Part shown: positions 7,013 to 15,144 of the stretch, in pieces
Layout: every line of letters begins with the position of its first letter
How positions within the stretch are numbered: position 1 is the first letter of the stretch
Assembly (NCBI GenBank): GCA_012729455.1
Contig: JAAYDC010000020.1
Coordinates: 1-62,866, forward strand
From: Chloroflexota bacterium
GTDB taxonomy: Bacteria > Chloroflexota > Anaerolineae > UBA1429
Length of the DNA stretch: 62,866 bases
Direction: 5' to 3'
The notes under the pieces: model-generated
What the model was told of the DNA's origin: nothing
Database searches by the model: none
What the model saw: only the letters and a program-made list of their open reading frames with translations
Made by a program: the position numbers and the translations under genes

Positions 7013-9217
7013 ATGTCAGTCTTCGCACCGCCTCTAACCCACCAAAGTGAGCGCATCCAGCGCTTTATCCGCGAGAGTCGCGTGCGTGCCGAGCAGCCAC
7101 CCGAACAGCTGCGCCGCCGGAACTATGCTGAGCTGTTCCTGGGCCAGTATGCCGACTTATCTTTTGGCGAGCGCTATGCTCGCTCGCTGGCGGGCTCCCT
7201 GCTGTGTGAGCCGATCTACCTGCTGCCCGATGAGCAGCTCATCGGCATGCTCTACCAGGTAGGACCATCCGTACCGTTGGCGCCCGAGCTCGTGGAAGGG
7301 CTGGCGCCGTTTGATGTGTACAAGGCCCTGAACGGCCAACAGGCCGCCGAAATCGAGCCTTACTCGCGTCCGGGCGCCTCGTTCGGTCATGTCGGCTGGC
7401 GTTGGGAGCGCCTGCTCGAGCTCGGCATCGAAGGACTGCTGTGCGAGTTGGGTGAGTATCTGACAGGCGCGTGCGACGACGAGGCACGTGCACTTTACCA
7501 GGGTGCTATCATTTTGTGGCAGGCCGTGTTGGAATGGAACGACCTGCACGTGCATGCCCTTGAAGAGGCTGCTGCCGCTGCCAACGGCGCAGAGCGCCGC
7601 CGTCTGGAGTATCTGGCTGAGGTATGCCGGCGGGTTCCGCGCAAGCCTGCTGAGACCTTTCACGAGGCGCTGCAGAGCTTTTACATGCAGCATCTGGCGG
7701 TGATGTTCGAAAACCCTTATGGCGGTAACGGCCCAGGGCGCATGGATCAGCTCCTGTGGCCATATCTCGAACGCGACTTACAGGCCGGCTATATCACCTG
7801 GCAGGGCGCCCGCGAGCTCATCGACGAGGTACTGATCCGCTTTGACGAGCGTCTCTACCGCAGCGATGGCTGGGTCGAGGCCGTCACCGTAGGAGGTTCG
7901 CTGGCCGATGGCACCACTACGGTTAACCCGCTCTCGTACCTGATCGTCTCGGCGATCATCGAGCTTGACCAGACCCACCCATCGGTATATGTGCGCCTGA
8001 GCCGCTCGAGCCCGTCGGATTTTGTCAACCTCACTACCCAGTACCTGCTGGATGGGCGCAACCGCGCACAGGTTTATTCGGATGAGGCTTGTCTGCCGGC
8101 TATCGAAAGCGGCGGAGTGACGCCCGAGGATGCCGCCGAGTTCATGGCGGGCGGCTGCATGGAACCGAGCGCCCAGGGGCGTGCCAGCGACCTGAACTTT
8201 TCCTGCACCCACAACGTCGCTAAGACGCTGGAACTGGTGCTGACCGGCGGAATCGATCTCCTGACAGGTAAGCAGTTCATACAGCTGGATAAGACCCTGA
8301 CCGACTATCCGACCTACGAGGCTCTGCAGGCTGCCTTTGCCCAGGAGCTGACCCGCGAGTATGCCCTGATGACGCGCGGACTGGATATTGCCAGCGAAGA
8401 AATGGCGCGTCTGCGGCCTTGCTATCTGCTTTCGAGCCTGGTGGACGATTGCCTGGAGCGCGGCCGCGAGCAGCAGGCTGGGGGCGCGCGCTACCACGAT
8501 TATGGTTTTGCCCCGCTGGGAATCACTTCCGCCGCCGATGCGCTGTATGCCATCCGGCGTGCCGTCTACGAGCAAGGTACGGTCAGCGCGCAGGCGTTGC
8601 TGGATGCACTCTACAGCAACTACCGCGACCAGGAACCCCTGCGCACGCTCCTGACGCGTGTGCCCAACTTTGGCGAAGACGATGCCGGCGCCGATGAATG
8701 TGCTCGCTGGGTGCTCAAGACCGTCTGCGATGCCGCCGCTGCGACGCGCACGCGCTTTTACGGGCGCTTAAAGCCAATGGTGTTTAACTTTGTGTGGACG
8801 CCCGGCGCCTCAGCTGCCCTGGGTGCTGCCGCGGATGGCAGTCATGCCGGCAGCATCATCGGGCATGGCCTCACTCCGCGCAGACTCGCCATGGGGCGCG
8901 GGGTAACAGTGGCGATGAATTCGGTGTTCAAGCTGGATTGCTCGACTCTGTGCGGGGTCGGCACCACCATGTGGGATGTAGATGAGCGCTGGATCACCCC
9001 CGAGCTGATGCGCTCCCTGATGCTGACCTTTTTCGAGGGCGGCGGGATGGTGTTGCAGGGTAATACCACCTCAGTGGCAGACTTGCAGCGTGCCGCCGAA
9101 TATCCCGAACAGTATCAGCACCTGATTGTGCGGGTGGGCGGCTTTTCGGCCCGCTTTGTGGGGCTGGATAAAGCCCTGCAGCAGGAGATCATCGCACGCT
9201 ATCGCCACAGCGGTTAA
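7013..9217 (+). CDS. Glycyl radical enzyme (pyruvate formate-lyase superfamily)
   Basis: 734 residues, ATG behind GAGG. The thiyl-radical cysteine is Cys382 in GGCMEPS. The CxE arrangement is the mark of glycyl radical dehydratases, lyases and decarboxylases rather than true pyruvate formate-lyase, which has CC. The C-terminal glycyl radical loop is RVGGFSARFV, with the radical glycine at Gly710. The protein is therefore expected to be an oxygen-sensitive enzyme that must be activated by a radical-SAM activase. No such activase gene is present in this window, although it usually sits next door. Substrate not predictable; neighbours are a URO-D-like protein and a glycosidase. Confidence 0.9.
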   Translation: MSVFAPPLTHQSERIQRFIRESRVRAEQPPEQLRRRNYAELFLGQYADLSFGERYARSLAGSLLCEPIYLLPDEQLIGMLYQVGPSVPLAPELVEGLAPFDVYKALNGQQAAEIEPYSRPGASFGHVGWRWERLLELGIEGLLCELGEYLTGACDDEARALYQGAIILWQAVLEWNDLHVHALEEAAAAANGAERRRLEYLAEVCRRVPRKPAETFHEALQSFYMQHLAVMFENPYGGNGPGRMDQLLWPYLERDLQAGYITWQGARELIDEVLIRFDERLYRSDGWVEAVTVGGSLADGTTTVNPLSYLIVSAIIELDQTHPSVYVRLSRSSPSDFVNLTTQYLLDGRNRAQVYSDEACLPAIESGGVTPEDAAEFMAGGCMEPSAQGRASDLNFSCTHNVAKTLELVLTGGIDLLTGKQFIQLDKTLTDYPTYEALQAAFAQELTREYALMTRGLDIASEEMARLRPCYLLSSLVDDCLERGREQQAGGARYHDYGFAPLGITSAADALYAIRRAVYEQGTVSAQALLDALYSNYRDQEPLRTLLTRVPNFGEDDAGADECARWVLKTVCDAAAATRTRFYGRLKPMVFNFVWTPGASAALGAAADGSHAGSIIGHGLTPRRLAMGRGVTVAMNSVFKLDCSTLCGVGTTMWDVDERWITPELMRSLMLTFFEGGGMVLQGNTTSVADLQRAAEYPEQYQHLIVRVGGFSARFVGLDKALQQEIIARYRHSG

Positions 9218-9220
9218 GCG

Positions 9221-9251
9221 CAGAGGTGCTGCGGATCAGGCAGCACCTCTG
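9221..9251. terminator. Hairpin between convergent glycyl radical enzyme and glycosidase genes
   Basis: Perfect 12-bp stem (9221-9232 with 9240-9251), 7-base loop. There is no long T run on either side, but its place between two stops suggests a bidirectional terminator. Confidence 0.65.
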
Positions 9252-9262
9252 TATGCGGGTGT

Positions 9263-11323
9263 TCAGTCGAGGTAGAGCGCGAACATGCGCAGTGTCTCGA
9301 GGGTGGGCACGCTAAAGACGACCGCGTCATCCTCCAGGCGATACGCCCAGGCCTTTTCATCCGGCAGGAGCTGCAGGGCGCGCACGGTCTTGCCGCAGGT
9401 ATCTGCCCGTACCTCGATGTCGTTGACCGGGATATTGGGCAGGTCCTTCTGAAAGTTCACCAGGCTGATGATCATCCGCCCACGGTCGGGTTGCCGGTAG
9501 CTGGTGACCTCGACGGCTTTGGGTGCGCAGGTGCTCACACTAAAAGGTCCCGCCAGCAGGCGCATCCATTCCGCAAAGGTGTCGCGATGCATATCGGCAG
9601 CCTCGATCGTGCCGGTGCAGTAGAGGCACATGCCCTTGCCAAAGTGGTTCAGGATCAGGGCAGGGTGCTCGCTGGGGATGCCCGGCGGGTTGGAATGGAT
9701 CGAGGCATAGTGGCGCGGGTCACTCGGCAGGGTATAGGGCAGGGTGAGGGTGCCCAACACCTCGGCGCCATCATGGGCACGCACAATCACCTGGGCCTTG
9801 TCGAGGCCAAGGGGCCACTGCACGCTGTAGCTGGGGAAGTAAGCCTCGCCAGCCTTGGTCGGCGCTATATAGGTGAACGTCTCAGCGGTTTTGCCCTCAT
9901 ACGAGGCGCCGAACACATCGGCGAGCATAAAGTCGCTCTGACGCTGGCCGTCGTTGCGCAGCGCACTGGCGTCGCCGCTGGCGTACAGGATGCCGCCCCC
10001 GCGCACCCACTCGCGCAGGGCGTCTGCTTCTTCTGCAGATAGTGTCAGCATGTTGGGCAGCACGATCGCCTTGAATTTGTTCAGCTCGCCAAGCGAGTTG
10101 CGTGTGAACACTCCGTAAGGGATGTGCTCCTCCGCCAGGGTGCGTGCGGCCCGGAATATCGCCTGCAGGTGCGGTGCCTCCCACGAGAGGGTCGGGTCGT
10201 CGATCTGCTTGCCGGAATCGGACGGGTCGTACTTGGCTTCCGTGTTCAGGTAGATGCCGACATCCTGCACCTGCTGTCCGCCCACAAAGCGCTCATAGGG
10301 CTTGGTACGCTCAAACACACACCTCATTGTCTTATAGATATCTGGGTTGATCGTGCCGATCGGGTCGATAGCGTCGATGAACAAAAATGCGCTGGAATCG
10401 GCCAGGCAGGCTGATGCCTTGGCTTCCAGCAGTTCGGGGCTCTTTTTAGCGGTATGGTTGTTCAGGTTGATGGCAAAGGTGGTCATGAATTCTTGCGGCA
10501 GGTTGGGGCTGAGGTTGTGGAAGAGCTTGCGTACCACCGAGCCCTCCAGAGAATCGCCATAAAAGTCGCCGCCGACATAGTCGCTAGCCTTGGCCAGGCG
10601 CTCGGTCACGGCTGTGCGCCAGCCTAGAGGATAGGTCGAGCCCTGGTGCTGCACCGTCACGCCAGGGGCGGCCTCGCGCACCACATTGGTGATCTCCATA
10701 GCAAACTCGTTCAACCAGGCTTCGCGCTTGCGCTGGAAGGTAACCCAAACAGGGTTCTCCCAGTTGACGGTGGTGGGCAACTCGGAGCCCATCTCGGCTT
10801 TGAAGCGTTTGCGGCAATATTCGCAATAGCACACATTCGGCCAAAAGGTCATATCCAGAAAGATGCCTTCGAACTGGTACTGCTGGCACAGCTCGCGCAC
10901 ATGCGCGGCGGAGTAGGCGCGGTGGGGCGAGTTGGGGCAGCACAGGCCATAACGGCTGGCTTCTGCAACGCCCTCGCCGTTTGGATGGCGCATGCGCCAG
11001 TCGGGCTGATGGCGGTATTGGTAGTCGTCATAGATCAAGGTGAAATAGGTGATGACTGGGATCCCGCGCTTATGAAAACCCTCCACCACCGGCCCAAAGA
11101 TGTCGCGCCCTTTGAGCGCTTTGTGCTGGTGCCCGATTTGCGTGGGATAGTAGCACAAGCCCACGTGCGAGTTGGCATATACCATGGCGGCATCCGCTTG
11201 GGCAGAACAAACCGTGTCGACATAAAAATCCGGGTCGAAACGCGAAAGAAACTGGTCGTTCCAATCGGTGATGTGCATGTCGATCAGATTGCGGCGAAAA
11301 GAGTGTTGATACCATTTGCTCAT
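9263..11323 (-). CDS. GHL6-like glycoside hydrolase with beta-galactosidase trimerisation-type domain
   Basis: 686 residues, ATG behind AGGAGG. The N-terminal TIM-barrel-like part (residues 1-330) has the look of the hypothetical glycosyl hydrolase GHL6 family: an invariant-looking FEGIFLDMTFWP segment, an adjacent CYCEYCRKRF cysteine cluster, and HQGSTYP. The region about residues 380-600 resembles the class-I glutamine-amidotransferase-like trimerisation domain seen behind GH42 barrels (KAIVLPNMLTLSAEEADALR). No signal peptide, so it is cytosolic and would act on imported oligosaccharides. Substrate unknown; alpha-L-fucosides or galactosides are plausible by analogy only. It has its own strong promoter. 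Confidence 0.8.
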   Translation of the reverse strand: MSKWYQHSFRRNLIDMHITDWNDQFLSRFDPDFYVDTVCSAQADAAMVYANSHVGLCYYPTQIGHQHKALKGRDIFGPVVEGFHKRGIPVITYFTLIYDDYQYRHQPDWRMRHPNGEGVAEASRYGLCCPNSPHRAYSAAHVRELCQQYQFEGIFLDMTFWPNVCYCEYCRKRFKAEMGSELPTTVNWENPVWVTFQRKREAWLNEFAMEITNVVREAAPGVTVQHQGSTYPLGWRTAVTERLAKASDYVGGDFYGDSLEGSVVRKLFHNLSPNLPQEFMTTFAINLNNHTAKKSPELLEAKASACLADSSAFLFIDAIDPIGTINPDIYKTMRCVFERTKPYERFVGGQQVQDVGIYLNTEAKYDPSDSGKQIDDPTLSWEAPHLQAIFRAARTLAEEHIPYGVFTRNSLGELNKFKAIVLPNMLTLSAEEADALREWVRGGGILYASGDASALRNDGQRQSDFMLADVFGASYEGKTAETFTYIAPTKAGEAYFPSYSVQWPLGLDKAQVIVRAHDGAEVLGTLTLPYTLPSDPRHYASIHSNPPGIPSEHPALILNHFGKGMCLYCTGTIEAADMHRDTFAEWMRLLAGPFSVSTCAPKAVEVTSYRQPDRGRMIISLVNFQKDLPNIPVNDIEVRADTCGKTVRALQLLPDEKAWAYRLEDDAVVFSVPTLETLRMFALYLD

Positions 11324-11361
11324 GGGGATGCCCTCCTATCTCGGCGTTAGATCATTGGTTA

Positions 11362-11390
11362 AAGGTAGCCGTGTGGAAGTCAAGTGTCAA
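11362..11390 (-). promoter_or_regulatory. Promoter of the GHL6-like gene
   Basis: Minus strand: TTGACA (11390-11385), 17-base spacer, TACCTT (11367-11362). The gene starts 38 bases further on. Confidence 0.6.
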
Positions 11391-11409
11391 GGCTGAGAAG
11401 GGCATCTAT

Positions 11410-11437
11410 TTGACACTCGCCCCAAAGCGCTTACAAT
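11410..11437 (+). promoter_or_regulatory. Promoter of the tRNA-Lys/Leu/Gly cluster
   Basis: TTGACA (11410-11415), 16-base spacer, TACAAT (11432-11437). The predicted start lies a few bases ahead of the first tRNA at 11452. Confidence 0.75.
11422..11436. promoter_or_regulatory. Possible LacI-type operator core
   Basis: Contains the palindrome AAGCGCTT (11425-11432) in a TTGTAAGCGCTTTGG context on the minus strand, close to the LacI/CcpA operator pattern. It overlaps the spacer and -10 of the tRNA promoter and lies 35 bases upstream of the glycosidase promoter. It could be chance. Confidence 0.25.
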
Positions 11438-11451
11438 TAAGACCGCTTTGA

Positions 11452-11524
11452 GGGCCGCTAGCTCAATTGGCAGAGCAAATGACTCTTAATCATTCGGTTT
11501 GAGGTTCGATTCCTCAGCGGCTCA
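11452..11524 (+). tRNA. tRNA-Lys (anticodon CTT)
   Basis: 73 bases. Acceptor GGGCCGC pairs with GCGGCTC (one G-U), the D arm is GCTC...GAGC, the anticodon stem AATGA/TCATT has loop CTCTTAA, and the T arm is TGAGG-TTCGATT-CCTCA. CCA is not encoded. Confidence 0.97.
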
Positions 11525-11547
11525 TCGGTGGCTGATGCCCGGATTTC

Positions 11548-11629
11548 GGGGGAGTGTCGGAACTGGCAGACGAGCATGACTTAGGATCATGTGGAGCAAT
11601 CCGTGAGAGTTCAAGTCTCTCCTTCCCCA
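11548..11629 (+). tRNA. tRNA-Leu (anticodon TAG)
   Basis: 82 bases, with the long variable arm of a class II tRNA. Acceptor GGGGGAG pairs with CTTCCCC; anticodon stem CATGA/TCATG with loop CTTAGGA; T arm GAGAG-TTCAAGT-CTCTC. Confidence 0.95.
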
Positions 11630-11654
11630 CTGGAGACAAGCCTCCATTCCCAGC

Positions 11655-11726
11655 GCGGAAGTGGCTCAGTGGTAGAGCATCTCCTTGCCAAGGAGAGAGT
11701 CGCGGGTTCGAATCCCGTCTTCCGCT
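11655..11726 (+). tRNA. tRNA-Gly (anticodon GCC)
   Basis: 72 bases. Acceptor GCGGAAG pairs with CTTCCGC; anticodon stem TCTCC/GGAGA with loop TTGCCAA; T arm GCGGG-TTCGAAT-CCCGT (ends in a G-U pair). Third and last tRNA of the cluster. Confidence 0.96.
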
Positions 11727-11762
11727 CAGCGCCTCGTCTAGTAGGTGCCTGTCCGCACTCAA

Positions 11763-11797
11763 GCTGGTTCACGGGGGTGCCCGGAGCCAGCCTTTTT
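11763..11797 (+). terminator. Rho-independent terminator of the tRNA cluster
   Basis: Two-part stem: GCTGGTTC pairs with GAGCCAGC and the inner CGGG pairs with CCCG, followed by CTTTTT. It lies between tRNA-Gly and tig. Confidence 0.8.
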
Positions 11798-11847
11798 CTG
11801 CCAGGTTACGAGCGATGAATCCGCAAGCTGTCTGAGGGAGGACTACA

Positions 11848-13227
11848 TTGAGGGTTACAACCGAAACCATCGCCACGCGTGAGGTTGAGCTGACCATCGA
11901 GCCGGATCAGGAAGCCGTCGACCGCGCGATGCGCAAAGCTGCCCAACAGATCACCAAATGGCGCCCGATGGCCGGGTACCGTCCGGGCAAAGCGCCCTAT
12001 GCGATGGTCGAGCGCGTCTTTGGCAGAGAGACAATTCTGGACGAGGCGATCCGTGAGATGGCCGACAGCCTCTACCGCGACGCCCTCGCCGAAACCAAGC
12101 TCGAGCCTTTTGAGCCCGGCCAATTGGATATCGAGTCCAAGGACCCGGTGGTATTAAAGGTCAAGGTCTCGTTGATGCCCGAGGTCGACCTGGGTGACTA
12201 TCAGGCGCTAAAGATGGAGTCGGTGCCGACGCCGACCATTTCGGATGAAATGATCGACAAGCGCATCGAGGCCATCCGCCGTCAGCACGCTGAATACAAC
12301 CCGGTAGATCGGCCGGTACAGATGGGCGACCAGATCGTCACCTCAACCATCGGCACGGCTGAGGAAAAAGAAGTACTGCGTCGTGAAGACCAGACCATGC
12401 TGCTCAACGACTCGCTCCAGCCTGAGGGCTACGCCGAGGCGCTGTTGGGCATGTCGTCGGGTGATGAGCGTACCTTTAGCCTGCACTATGCCGATGACTA
12501 TGCTGACAGCAACCTGGCTGGTAAGGACGTGACCTTTCAGGTCAAGCTGACCACGGTGCGCGAAACGCGTCTGCCCGAGATCGATGACGATCTGGCCAAG
12601 ATGGCTGGCGACTATGCTACCGTCGACGAGATGCGCGCCGGTGTAGCCGAGCGCCTGCAGGCCGAAGAAGAGCGCCGTGTACGTGCGCAAGAACGTGAGG
12701 CTGCTATCGACTTGTTGGTGAGTAATGCCAAAGTCGAGTATCCCGAAGAAGCGCTCAAGCACGAGATCGACGGGTCGCTCGCCAGGCAGCAAGCCAGGTT
12801 GCAGCAGTATGGCTTTACCTGGCCGAATTACCTAAAAATGATCGGCAAAACCGAGGATGACATGCGCAACGACATCCGCGAGGATGCCGAAAAGGGTATG
12901 ATCCGCCGCCTGGTGATCAACAAGTTTGCCGAAGCCGAAAAACTCGAGGTCAGCAACGAAGAGATGACCAACGGCATCGGCAACTTGGCCGCCTCCTATG
13001 GAGAGCACGCCCAGCAGATTATTGACCAGATGCGCGATCGCCGCGCGCTGCTCTCGTTCTATGGCGATATGCTGATGGAAAAGTCGATGCGCCGCCTGGT
13101 GTCGCTGCTGACGGGCCGCCCTGAAGAACAGCCTGCCGAGGATGAGGTGCTTGAGCCAGGCACTGAGGAGGCTGAGACGCCCGAGGATCAGCTGGACGAG
13201 GCGTCCGAGGCGCCAGCGACCGAGTAA
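11848..13227 (+). CDS. tig: Trigger factor
   Basis: 459 residues, from a TTG start at 11848 behind GGGAGG with 6-base spacing. This is the ribosome-bound chaperone and peptidyl-prolyl isomerase. The N-terminal ribosome-binding domain (about 1-145) contains MAGYRPGKAPY, the family's GFRxGKxP signature with Tyr for Phe. The FKBP-like domain follows (about 155-240), then the helical chaperone arms. The last 35 residues are a very acidic Glu/Pro/Ala tail, as in many Chloroflexota and Actinobacteria. It is followed after 30 bases by clpP-clpX, the widespread tig-clpP-clpX proteostasis operon. Confidence 0.95.
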   Translation: MRVTTETIATREVELTIEPDQEAVDRAMRKAAQQITKWRPMAGYRPGKAPYAMVERVFGRETILDEAIREMADSLYRDALAETKLEPFEPGQLDIESKDPVVLKVKVSLMPEVDLGDYQALKMESVPTPTISDEMIDKRIEAIRRQHAEYNPVDRPVQMGDQIVTSTIGTAEEKEVLRREDQTMLLNDSLQPEGYAEALLGMSSGDERTFSLHYADDYADSNLAGKDVTFQVKLTTVRETRLPEIDDDLAKMAGDYATVDEMRAGVAERLQAEEERRVRAQEREAAIDLLVSNAKVEYPEEALKHEIDGSLARQQARLQQYGFTWPNYLKMIGKTEDDMRNDIREDAEKGMIRRLVINKFAEAEKLEVSNEEMTNGIGNLAASYGEHAQQIIDQMRDRRALLSFYGDMLMEKSMRRLVSLLTGRPEEQPAEDEVLEPGTEEAETPEDQLDEASEAPATE

Positions 13228-13257
13228 AGTTTGGTGTAGGGCTACGGAGGAAAACAT

Positions 13258-13868
13258 ATGTACCCGCGCAACTTGATCCCGATGGTGATCGAATCGAGTG
13301 GGCGTTCGGAGCGTGCTTATGATATCTATAGCCTGCTCCTGAAGGAACGCATCATCTTTTTGGGCTCTGCCATCGATGACAATGTCGCCAACCTGACGGT
13401 GGCACAGATCCTGTATCTGGCGCGCGAGGATCCCGAGCGCGAGATTCGTCTGTATATCCACAGCCCCGGCGGGATTATCTATGCTGGTCTGGCGATCTAT
13501 GACACCATGCAGATGGTGCCCTGCCCGATCGAGACCATCGCCGTGGGCAGCACCGCCAGTTTTGGTACGGTACTGCTGGCAGCCGGCACGCCCGGACGCC
13601 GCTATGCGCTGCCAAACGCCACGGTGCACATCCACCAGCCTCTGGGCGGTGCCCAGGGCCAGGCTACCGAGATCCAGATTCAAGCAGACGAGATCCTGCG
13701 CCTGCGTAAGCGTCTGAACGCGATCCTGGCCAAGCACACCGGGCAGCCAATCGAGCGCATTGAACTCGATACCGAGCGCGACCACTTTATGACGGCCGAA
13801 CAGGCCAAGGAATATGGCCTGGTGGATACTGTGCTGCAGCCCAACCAGCCCCAGCCGGAGCCCAAGGA

Positions 13869-13872
<4 letters not shown>
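13258..13872 (+). CDS. clpP: ATP-dependent Clp protease proteolytic subunit
   Basis: 204 residues, ATG behind GGAGG. Serine peptidase forming the tetradecameric chamber fed by ClpX. The triad can be placed at Ser101 (GSTASFG), His126 (VHIHQPLGG) and Asp171 (LDTERD). The residues around the serine differ from the common GxAASMG, having Thr and Phe. The stop overlaps the clpX start (ATGA), so the two are translationally coupled. Confidence 0.95.
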
Positions 13873-15101
<1,229 letters not shown>

Positions 15102-15144
15102 TCGCGCCGCCTCTCGCGCCAGTACTAGATTAGGAGGCAACCCC

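Noticed and set aside
15102-15144. T-box leader ahead of alaS
   Set aside because: Only 43 bases separate clpX and alaS, too short for a T-box.
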